64,000 nucleotides of DNA. Source: Myotis daubentonii (taxonomy: Eukaryota; Chordata; Mammalia; Chiroptera; Vespertilionidae). A model generated the notes under the pieces. The model did not search any database. It saw only the letters and a list, made by a program, of their open reading frames with translations, and was not told the origin of the DNA. Shown here piece by piece: positions 55,269-64,000 of this stretch. Both the position numbers and the translations under genes were made by a program. Positions within the stretch are counted from its first letter, which is position 1. Each line of letters opens with the position of its first letter. The stretch lies in contig NC_081840.1 of assembly GCF_963259705.1 (NCBI RefSeq), positions 114,486,074 through 114,550,073 of the forward strand, read 5' to 3'.

Positions 55269-56950
55269 GAAATTGAAAAATAAGATACTGCCAACATGGG
55301 GCTCTGAGTCATGTAGGGTTTATGCAGTGATTCCATTTGCAATTCAAGCAAGAAACACACCAGAGAGGCCCCTCAGAGCACGCTCCCTGGAATGGGGGAG
55401 GGTTCTCACTGCCAACTAAAAATCCTGTGCCTCAGGTGAAGTTTCTGGAACAGGAAAAGGGAAAGTGTAGGTAGTCCTTGGCCTCCCTGAGACTAGTCTG
55501 AACAAGAGGTTCTGTGCTATGGATGTTGTGACCCTAACAGGGAGAACTGGTTGGGCAGTGACCTTGACTGTCCAGGTGGCCGTGTTTCATACCATGTGAC
55601 TCCCCACCCCATCACCTCAGCTGATTGGTCCAGTCCTGAACACTGACTCAGACACCAGACTAATCTATATGGTGGCCTGGCATAAACACATGAGCTGAGC
55701 CAATTGGATTACATTTCTCTCTGACCCTGGAACTGGAGAGCTGGGCCATGGTGCCACATACAAACTGAAGTTGTAAGGGAGCAGAGAGTCAAAAAGACAG
55801 GGGATGGAAGTCAGGGTTCAGCCCACAGGGAGCTGGTCAATGCAGCTATGTGCCAGGCACTGTTCTAGAAGGTGGCTTACGTTTTAGGGGGCCATCGAGG
55901 TGCTGCTGTGGCTGGCACCTTTGGCCTGTATGACTATACTTTGTATCATTCCCTATCAATTTCATGGTCCCCAAGCCCCAGGCAATTATACTTTGGGAAT
56001 ATCAGCTCCCACCACAGCAGAACTTGGGTTGCAAGGGACAGAATTGAACCTTAGGTGACAAGCAAAAGAGGAATTTAAAGGCTCGTGGAGCTAGGAAAGC
56101 TATGAAGGTAACACCATAGAATTGAAGAAGGAGCTTCAGGAATCAGACCTCTTTCACACTATGCTCTCCTCTCTGCTTGTCATGACTGACTGCTGCAGAC
56201 AGACTGCACATGGCAGGGAAAACGGCTGCGTCAAATTCACGCTCCCAGCTCAGGCTCCTCAGCAAAAAGAGAGCAATCCCAGGGAAGAGTCTGACTGGCT
56301 CAGCTGGGTCAAGTGTATCGCCCGACCAGACACTGTTGACAAGGAACAAGGAACCAACTAGCCAGGCCCATCTGCACTGCCACCTTATGATCAGAGGGGT
56401 GGGTGTCTTTACAAGAGAGCGAGAGATAGAGGAAGAAACATGAGGAAGCAACAATAGTGCCCACAGTCTAATGGAGTGTCACAAAGAAAACTGCAAATGG
56501 CCAAGGCCGGGTTTTAGCCCAAGGCCCCTAACTCACTGCAGGCCTTTCCAGAGCCAGGGCAGCCTGGGGAGAAAGCGTTTGGTACCACTGACTGAATCTA
56601 CTTACTAATCGCCTATGAGAAGGTGGCTGCTGGAATACATTAGGGTAACTCGATTGTAAGATTTTAATGACATAACATTGAGACCTCAGGAGGCCTGAGC
56701 CCTGCAGTTGATCAATTCTCATACCTTTCACTCAGACCCAAATGACTGAAAATCATTTTGCTCCCTGAGCTTTTAAAGGTCAGGAGTTGAATGCTTCAAG
56801 AAAACCTCTTTCTCTATCACAGGAAACCTCTTGCATTGAGCGTCCTGTCAATCACAAGCACCCAGGAGGCCTCAGAAGGGGCATGTGGTGAAAATGTGGC
56901 CTGTGCGCCTGTCTTCCTCTTTTTATTTTTCCGGGGGGTGTGAGGGGCTG
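55269..56950. other. Unique non-coding DNA
   Basis: About 1.7 kb without a clear repeat or exon. Confidence 0.42.
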
Positions 56951-56953
56951 GCT

Positions 56954-56954
<1 letters not shown>

Positions 56955-57044
<90 letters not shown>
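56955..57044. repeat. Compound (TG)n(GA)n microsatellite
   Basis: About 42 bp of TG followed without break by about 48 bp of GA. Potential Z-DNA next to potential H-DNA. Confidence 0.97.
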
Positions 57045-57047
<3 letters not shown>

Positions 57048-57319
57048 GGGAGCTTAGATAAGCCTGGATTGTTAGAATTTACTTGTCTTCCCCCAAGCTG
57101 TAATGCGGTGACAAGTAGGAGCTCTCAGAGCAATAAAGCCCTTTTGCCTAAAAAAGATCTGTTCCAGCTTGTGTCACAGTTTGGGGGGGGGGGGAGGGCA
57201 GGGAAAAGCTGGGTTCACCACCAAGATGAGGGCATCCCCCAGTCCACACCAGACCCCCAGTCATCTCTTCAAGAAAACCCTCTTTTTCAAATCCACTCCT
57301 ATGGCTCAGGGCAAGTGTC
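57045..57319. other. Unique DNA with G13 run
   Basis: A homopolymeric G run lies at about 57182-57194. Nothing else assigned. Confidence 0.5.
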
Positions 57320-57560
57320 CAAAATGCAAATGAGCCTCTGTGCCCCGCTTGGCAGGGAACCTGAAGCTATGTGTCCCCTCTGCTGGCCGGCCTGCAGCTT
57401 AATGGCATGCAAATGGGAGGGACACTGTCTGTCAAAGGGGCCTGATCCCTTTGTTCCTACCTGCCAGCCCAGCAGCCTTTTCTGAAGCAGTTTGGGCTGT
57501 GAGGACAGCTGCGAGGTGCTAATGGGGAGCGCTGGGCAACACACTGGTTGCCTGGTAACT
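57320..57560. promoter_or_regulatory. Candidate cis-regulatory block with X-box and octamers
   Basis: Two perfect POU octamers ATGCAAAT (57324-57331 and 57407-57414) and a strong RFX X-box-like site GTTGCCTGGTAAC (57547-57559) occur in repeat-free DNA. X-boxes bind RFX factors, often at ciliary or immune genes. No transcript start is visible here. Inference only. Confidence 0.35.
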
Positions 57561-57974
57561 GCAGCAGCTCCCAGGGGCCTCAGGTGGCAGATGGGCCCTC
57601 AGAACCCGCACCACAGGAGTGGGGTTCGTCTGCCTCCCAAAGAATTGGGGTTTCGTGGAGAGCAGTGACCTTGAGCAGGGGCCTTCTCTCGGCCTCAGAT
57701 TTCTCTCCTGAAAATGAGGCACTTGTTCTCCAAGCAGTGTTTTGCTGAGGAGGAGGCCTCAAGGCCAGCCCTTGTCTTCAGTCAGTCTGAGCAGCTCAGT
57801 TCTCCTGTCTTATAAGTTGCGGTTTGGACTTAAAAACATTCATCTGCTAAAGGTTCATCTGCTAAAATAAATATTTGAAAGGCATTGATGCGACAATCTG
57901 CCATGCCTTTCCCATGTCTCATGGGCTGTGGTTTGCCGGCAGAGACGCTGAAGACAGACAAACCCAGCTAGCGC
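57561..57974. other. Unique DNA with a weak MIR trace
   Basis: 57660-57730 ('gcagtgaccttgagcagg', 'cggcctcagatttctctcc') is a probable MIR core. Confidence 0.42.
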
Positions 57975-58090
57975 CGCCTCTCCACCTCATAGATGGTGAC
58001 ACGGAAGTCCAAGGGGCGAAGTGTGTTTCTCAGAATCGCACAGCTAGTTCATGCCATGCTGCGATCGAACTGCAGTCTACAGAGCCTAGA
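57975..58090 (-). repeat. MIR SINE (antisense)
   Basis: 'catagatggtgacacggaag', 'aatcgcacagctagttcatg' and 'cgatcgaactgcagtc' follow antisense MIR. Confidence 0.57.
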
Positions 58091-58276
58091 GGGGCGTGTT
58101 CTGATAACATGCGTGGTATTAGAGGCAGGGCAGAGACAGAACAAAGATCTGGGCCCTCCTTGATTCCAGCCCTGACAACACAGGTATCAGATCGTCAGAG
58201 AGTTTGGTACTCAGATTTGGGCAGCAGTTGGATGAAGACTATGAGGCCAATATGAATCTTGGCTTTAGGGCCAATT

Positions 58277-58315
58277 GTGTGTGTGTGGGGGGGGGGGGGG
58301 GCAGGGAGGGCATGT

Positions 58316-58372
<57 letters not shown>
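58277..58372. repeat. (GT)n-G15-(GA)n compound repeat
   Basis: Short GT run, 15 consecutive G (about 58287-58301), then GA repeats from 58318 to 58372. Confidence 0.95.
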
Positions 58373-58374
<2 letters not shown>

Positions 58375-58734
58375 TGCAATTCATGTAACAGCTTCCTCTG
58401 GACCAAATGCCCCCTCGCCGTGTTAACCAGACATTGCCTTGTGCACATGTGCATTCAACAAATGTTCACCCGAGGGTTCCTGATTCCATCCTTGCCACCA
58501 GGCCCCCATAGTCAGTGGGAGAGTCAACACACATCTGACACACTCTGGCCAGGACAGCCCTTGCGGGTCTTGACTGTAAGTGCAGGTTCACCCCAAGGCC
58601 AGCCTCTTCTTGCCTGGAGCGGCTGGACTTGACTGAGCAGAGCTGGTGCCTGATGACTAGTCCTGAGCCTCACTCAGTTTTGGGGAATTTTCCACTAATT
58701 TTCTGTAGGCTCTGAGAGACTTTCACTTACAACT
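58373..58734. other. Unique non-coding DNA
   Basis: No element or exon supported. Confidence 0.42.
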
Positions 58735-58860
58735 CAATGAATCCTCACGATAGTTCTTTCAGACAGGGATAATTATCATTCCCATTGTGCAACTGAGAAA
58801 ACTGAGGCTTGGCAAGGAGGAAAGTGCCATAACTAAGGCCAACTGGCTCTTAAGGGGCAG
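58735..58860 (-). repeat. MIR SINE (antisense)
   Basis: 'aatcctcacgatagttctt', 'cattcccattgtgcaactg' and 'agaaaactgaggcttggc' match antisense MIR. Confidence 0.72.
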
Positions 58861-61049
58861 AGGACGAGGAACAAGGGAAATAGCTTTATATTACAAATCT
58901 GTTGCTTCCTCTACTACATCCAAACCTTCTCTTAAAAAGGTTAACCAAATGACCACAACTTCCTTGAATTAATAACCAAATGGAGGCAGCTTGGTTGAGT
59001 GAGAAGATCAGCAGGAGGATGGGGCTGGTGTTCCTACTCCCTTGGTGGCCCTGTGGGCCCCTCTTGTCCTCTCACTTGGTAAGTAGGAGGTTGGGCCAGC
59101 AACTCTCTAAGTTCCCTCCCAGCTCTGCTCTTGAGGTCACCATGCATTTTTTAGGCCTCAACCAGGTCCTTGGCTGAATTGTAGTTCATAGGACTCTGCA
59201 GATAATGAGAAATCTGCTAAAATTTGCAGAGTATGAATTTGACTGTTTTCTAACCAAAACTGAGGATGCCAGAGGGGATATTAACTATCTATGGGATTTA
59301 TTGATCTCTCAGTCCCCGGCTACATGGGAGACAATTAGAGATCAACATGCAACACAAAATGAAATTTGCAGCTGTCAGATCAACCATTTGGAGATATTCC
59401 CTTGCCCTTTTACCTCCAATCTCTATCAAGAGAAATCATTCTTGGAAACAGAACCAGCATGGGGCTGGGGAGCCAGGCATTGTGCATGCAAGGGGGCAGC
59501 CCCAGACTCCAGTTAGCTTGGCGCTGCCAAGACAACCTTGCCCTGGGCTCCTGGAGGCTGACCTGGCTTGCAGTGCACTCACCATGGGCTCTGAGGCAGG
59601 TCACCCCATTCTCTAGACTTAGTTGAGAATTTTTCTCATCTGAAAAATCCCATCCTGGGTATAAAAGCATCTACCTTGTCTGCAGCCACAAATGATTCTA
59701 TGTGAAATCCCCCTCCTTAAAAACACTTTGAGTTGCTACACAACAAATATAGGTCTCCCTCTTTCCTTACCAACCCATTCCTACCTCCCAGACCCAGTTT
59801 GTGCCCGGTGCTAGTTAAGTCCCAGCCAAAATTCCAACTCTTAATGGCTTAATGTTTCTATATCTCACGGTACTTAACGTTTTATTAACGAGAGGTTGGG
59901 AGACCAAAAAATGACAATGAACCCGTGAAGACAGGGTGTCAGACACTGTGGCACCTGGGAGCAGGAAGCTGTTTCCAGTTGGGGTTAGGAGTGATGTTCT
60001 GAGTGCCCCGCTCCAACTGGCCCAGCAAATGCTTGCAGAGATTCTAAATTGAGAAAAGGTCAACGGTTTCTGTACTGCGAAGGCTCAGAGCCCTTCTCTC
60101 TCCAGGAGGCTAACAGAGTATTTGGCATATCCCCAACTTTTTTCAAAGGCTTCGTGTTCAGGGAAAAACATTTGGGGCAATTCTCAACTGGTCTCCTTCC
60201 TTTATTTCAGAACTGAAGACTAACGCCGGGCAGCTCGAGAGAGGCAGAGCTGGGCCAGGACTTGGGTCTTTGTTTTGTGCCCAGGTTTTTACACCACCTC
60301 CAGGCTTGGTACTGAAGACGCTGTTTAATCTGCTCTTGCCAAGCCCACTTTGCAGAGCTTTCAGAAAGCCACTCTCCTGGACTCACCGGCTCCTGGCGCA
60401 CCCTGCTAGATGGAGCCGGATATTGTCCCCTGCTCTCCCCCAGGCCCAGGTGCAGGCAGTTCCAGACCTCTTGAGAGGACCCACCTGAGTGGAACATAAA
60501 CTTGGTTTTGTTTCCCCCGCACTGGATCAGCTCCATCCCTGAAATGTTACTCATGAGTAGCTGAGCAAGGCAGATGGCACCTGGAGCCATGCCAGCTCTG
60601 CATCTCCACGTGCCTGCCCCTGGGAACCGATGTTCCTGGCAGTTCTGCCCCAGGCAGGAGAGATGGACATACACTGTGCTCTTGGCCGCAGCCTGGTGTA
60701 GCCAAGCAGCGTGGCTGTGAGCAACAGGAATCCAATGGCTTGAAAACGAGGCAGCGTCTTTACCCAGCAGTCTCTCTACCCACAGCAGGCGACCCCCAAA
60801 CCTGTGTTTGCAACCTTTGTAACCTCTCTTACATGAGCCCTTTCTTTTCTGATTTTGCTGTTATCACACTGAAACCAAGGCTTCACTGCGTTCCTTTCAG
60901 CATTGCAAAAGTTTCTAGTGGTTCTTTCAGCTTCTACCAAACACTTGTTCCTCCAACCAGGCCCTGTCTGCCCCCAGCCACTCCCAGCGCTGTGCCCTCA
61001 CTCTTCGCGGGCTTGACTGTCCCCACACCTGGCTCTAAAAGTTTCTGGT
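58861..61049. other. Mostly unique non-coding DNA
   Basis: 59080-59150 ('ggttgggccagcaactctc', 'agttccctcccagctctgc') is an old SINE-type tail. The remainder, about 2 kb, shows no repeat or supported exon. Open frames up to 155 codons on the minus strand (60207-60674) lack recognisable domains. Confidence 0.42.
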
Positions 61050-61170
61050 ACTGGTGATGTCACAGAGCACTGTGAATGCACAAAATGATTGAATTGTACC
61101 TTTTTAAAAGGTGCATTTTATAGTGTATGAATTCTATATCAATAAGGCAGCTATTTAAAAAAAGAAAAGA
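61050..61170 (+). repeat. Old L1 3' end
   Basis: 'agagcactgtgaatgcac', 'aatgattgaattgtacc', 'tttttaaaaggtgcatttta' and an A-rich tail match old L1 3' termini. Confidence 0.68.
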
Positions 61171-61264
61171 AAAACATTCCCTGATACCCCCTCTGTTTAT
61201 GGCAGTGTTTCTCAAACTTTTCTGCCAAAGCAGAGAAGTAGCCTGAAATTTCCCATCTCAATCA

Positions 61265-61380
61265 TTTCCTCACTCACTCATTCAGCAAGTATTTATTGTG
61301 CATTTTCCATGTGTTAGAAATGCAGTAATAATCAAAACAAGTGTGAGCTGACCCTCATGCAGCTTAGTTAAGCAGAAAAT
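61265..61380 (-). repeat. L2 LINE 3' end (antisense)
   Basis: 'cactcattcagcaagtattt', 'attgtgcattttccatgtg', 'aatgcagtaataatcaaaa' and 'accctcatgcagctta' are in antisense L2 order. Confidence 0.75.
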
Positions 61381-62490
61381 TTCTTCAAAGTGCCATGATT
61401 TAATTTCAAGAAGCATGTGCGTTTTGAATGCTAACCAATAGTATACCTGTGATCATTTTCATGCAGCATACTTCCCCTAAACGCTTCAGCCAATATTGCT
61501 GGTCTCAGAATGATGCTCTTTGCTGCCCCATCGCCAGGTTCCCCTCAGGGGACCTTAAGCTGTAGCAGGTGTTGTGGTTCACTCTCCATCTCGCCCACGC
61601 TATCTCCTAGAGCAGCAGCTTGGATTGGGGGCTTGTCCTCAGTCCAGAGGGAGTACCTGATTGGTGTAAGGGCATTTGTTTTGTTCTTGGCATTGGTTGG
61701 CTCATGGAGAGGCATGTGATCCAGTTTTGGTCAATGAGACATTAGGCTAGAGGTTTCTCAGGAAGCCACTCTGCTCACAAAGCAATGGGAAGCTGTGCCC
61801 TCTTTCTCTCTTGCTGGAAATGAACAGGAAATCCTTTGCCCTAACTGCTTTCTGAAGACCTGTTTGTTTCCATTAGAGCCAAGCAGACATGCAGACAGGA
61901 AAGCTGTCTGTCAGAAAATCACCAGAAATGGTTGAGCGGGTGCCGCGGGAGACCTGGGCCTGAAGCTCATGCAGTTGCGTCATTCAACATAAAGTAAGTT
62001 GAGTTACAGAAGCTGTGAGCACTCTATAGCAGGGAAGACCTACAGCCACAGGGACGCTCCTTAGCCAGGTGTTTCAGCCTCTATAATCAGCTCTCTACCC
62101 ACCTCCTCAAACTTAGGTGGGTTTAACAGCTGCTTTAACAGCCCCTTGCCACTCTATTCCTTCAGATTGCTCACTGTTCCCTGAGCCTACCATACTCTTT
62201 CACATCTGCCTTCCTTTGCTTGTCCCCTCAGCACCCAAGGGCATATCTGGAGATGGTCGCATCCTCAGAGCACAAGCAGCTGCCCAGAGATTGGCAGCTA
62301 TTGGGGTTGGGCTGTGTCTGCCTCTGTCTGAAGAGAAGCCTGGGATCTCCCGCTGGGTCTGCCTGGACTGACCGGGCCCCACCTGTGCAGCCACTGGTGA
62401 GACAGCTGCGAGGAGGCAGAGGGCCGTGGGAGCTGGAGGAAGGGAACTGGGGGAGAGGCAGACAGACCTTGAATGAGAGGGAGGAGTCAA
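61381..62490. other. Unique DNA, possibly an old LTR
   Basis: 61580-61920 has a faint old-LTR flavour ('ccagttttggtcaatgagac') but is not assignable. No exon supported. Confidence 0.38.
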
Positions 62491-62494
62491 GCAG

Positions 62495-62655
62495 AAGATG
62501 GCAAGGGATGTTAGAAGGAAAGGCAGAGAAAAGAAGAGAGGGTAGAAACAAAAGGGAGGAGAGGAAGAATGAGGAGCAGGAGGGGTGGAAGAAGGAGGAG
62601 GTGGGCAAAGGCCAGGAGATGAGAGGAAGATAAGGGAAGGAGCGGGAGGGGCGGG
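62495..62655 (+). repeat. Polypurine tract
   Basis: About 160 bp almost entirely A and G on the plus strand, with mirror-like stretches such as 'gaggagcaggaggggtgg'. It creates long open frames on both strands that are compositional artefacts. Confidence 0.9.
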
Positions 62656-63419
62656 GTGAGCAGTCTGCATGCTGCACGAGTGCATCGCTAAGTTCCAGGG
62701 GGAGCAATTTTATCAACAGCACTTCACCTTATAAGTGATTCTCATCACAGCTGGTGCTAGGTGGGCTGGAAACAGCAATAAAAAACAGTTTATTTAAAAA
62801 AATCACCCTGGTTATTTGAAAACATTGCACACATATGCCACCTCAGGCCCTAATGGGAGAGGCCAGGGTGTGCAGACAGCTCTACTAGACTAGGGGCAGG
62901 GTCCTAGCATGGTGGTGATGGGGGTAGACCTCCACAGCTATTAGGATCCCCATAGAAAGAGGCTGATCTGAACTCCTGGTGGGGCCCCACCAGCAGGGAT
63001 GGAGGTCTGGAGTTCTGGAGGTCGGTGCCCCTGGCAAGGCAGGGCCCCGTGACAGGCACATCCACATATGTGACCGCATGTCATCAGAGGCACTCTCCAG
63101 CCTACGCAGAGCTTGTCTGGCATGCACAGTCTCAGGAAGTGAGGCCACATGTCACAGAGGACCAAAGAAGGCTGGAAGAATCAAAGAATGTCAAAAGAAT
63201 TGTAAAATCACAGGTAGTCACATGTTAAAGGGTCTCCAAAGATCTGAGCAGCAATGTGCAGAGGCCTTGGGTTCTGGGGAAGTGGCCGGGAGCTGGGGAG
63301 AAGGGTCTATTATTCACCCTGAGACAGCAATGATGCAAGCACCAGGCTTAGGGATTTGTCCATTTCCCATCGTCTTCTCCAGCTATCAAGAGTCTTCTGG
63401 CAGATAAGCAGCCCCTACA
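62656..63419. other. Unique non-coding DNA
   Basis: No element or exon supported. Confidence 0.42.
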
Positions 63420-63720
63420 TGGCTAATGTATTATTTCCATAGCCTGTTTATTGATTCTAAATATTTGAGAGGGGATGTTTTATTTTCTTCTTGTCTTTTT
63501 TTTTAAGCCATGTGACTCTCCATGGTGGTTTACTTAGAACCGGAGTGTTTCGTAAACCAGAGTGGATTTAAACTTTATCCTCCCCTCCCTCCAGTTTTAT
63601 TGCTTCTGCCAGGTGATAGTGTAAACATTCCCAGGATTGTTAATGTTCCCTCACTAATGTGAACAGGGAATAAGGTCTATGAACAAATGGTTTGGTGTTA
63701 AAGGGTTGGAAAATGTAAAT
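63420..63720. promoter_or_regulatory. Candidate regulatory block, FOX-like sites
   Basis: Repeat-free AT-rich stretch with several forkhead-like cores: TGTTTATTGATT (63447 area), GTAAAC near 63553, 'gtgtaaacattccc' and 'gaacaaatgg'. Motif-based guess only. Confidence 0.25.
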
Positions 63721-64000
63721 TTGAGATATTTCATTGAAACTAAACAGCAAACACCTTGTGTCTGGATATGGACTCTGTGAAGTAGGAAGAGCAGGAATCC
63801 ACTTTACAGAAGGGAAGGCAAAGACCTAATAAGGACACATTGGCACATGATGCTGAAGCCATGATTAATGCTTTGATTCCAGGTAGGCTGTGTTGAACAA
63901 GCCAACTTTGTGCAACCCCAGCTGGGGCTTATATGGCCTACTTAATTCTCTCCACTCAGGAGAGTACAGATAAGGGAGCTGAAACCCATGGAGACTATTG
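63721..64000. other. Unassigned DNA to window end
   Basis: A weak antisense MIR trace ('actttacagaagggaaggc') near 63800. Nothing else seen. Confidence 0.4.

Noticed and set aside
62200..62722. 161-164 codon frames on the minus strand
   Set aside because: Created by the polypurine/polypyrimidine tract.

Overview
This window looks like intergenic or intronic nuclear DNA from a vesper bat (family Vespertilionidae). I infer that from the repeats, not from any gene. Three signatures agree. (1) About ten copies of non-autonomous Helitrons with HeliBat-type ends (5' TC...TATAATAAAAG, 3' ...GCACcGGGCCTCTAG or ...CACTGGGCCCCTAG), each sitting between an A and a T. Among mammals, Helitrons are known mainly from vesper bats. 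(2) Many tRNA-derived Ves-type SINEs, several with perfect target-site duplications. (3) Young-looking hAT and mariner MITEs. Ordinary old mammalian repeats (MIR, L2, L1M-like, MER5-like, MER44/Tigger7, MLT1) fill much of the rest.

I could not support a single protein-coding exon, tRNA, rRNA or ncRNA gene. The longest open frames lie in minisatellites, LTRs, purine-rich tracts or unique DNA with no recognisable protein family. The only recognisable coding remains are dead transposon ORFs: L1 ORF2 at about 13.2-17.2 kb and an L2 ORF2 relic at 35.1-35.9 kb.

Layout. 0-6.8 kb: old L2/MIR/L1, two Ves SINEs, an MLT1 LTR and a striking 161-bp local duplication next to a SINE. 6.8-8.3 kb: a 1.4-kb Helitron with an internal minisatellite. 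8.3-13 kb: mostly unique DNA with MIRs and a candidate conserved element. 13-18.6 kb: a long L1 broken by a Helitron and a solo LTR. 19.8-21.2 kb: a candidate enhancer bordered by three adjoining Helitrons. 22.4-24 kb: an L1 with a twin-priming inversion. 26.7-27.7 kb: a solo LTR with an intact-looking promoter and a perfect 60-bp tandem repeat. 28.5-31.4 kb: nested insertions (Helitron in mariner MITE in old L1, plus a younger L1 and a SINE). 35-40.6 kb: an L2 ORF2 relic, two more Helitrons and unique DNA. 41.2-41.8 kb: the best candidate developmental enhancer. 47.5-53.4 kb: a hAT MITE with perfect target duplication, a possible composite Helitron, an old L1 5' relic, a Tigger7 element and another Helitron. 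53.4-55.3 kb: a 40-bp perfect inverted repeat of unknown origin. 55.3-64 kb: mostly unique DNA with microsatellites and polypurine tracts.

The main value of the window is as a record of layered transposition, with a few repeat-free islands rich in homeodomain, POU and TCF-like motifs that may be long-range regulatory DNA. Family names come from recognising consensus features from memory. No database search was possible, and boundaries of old repeats are approximate.
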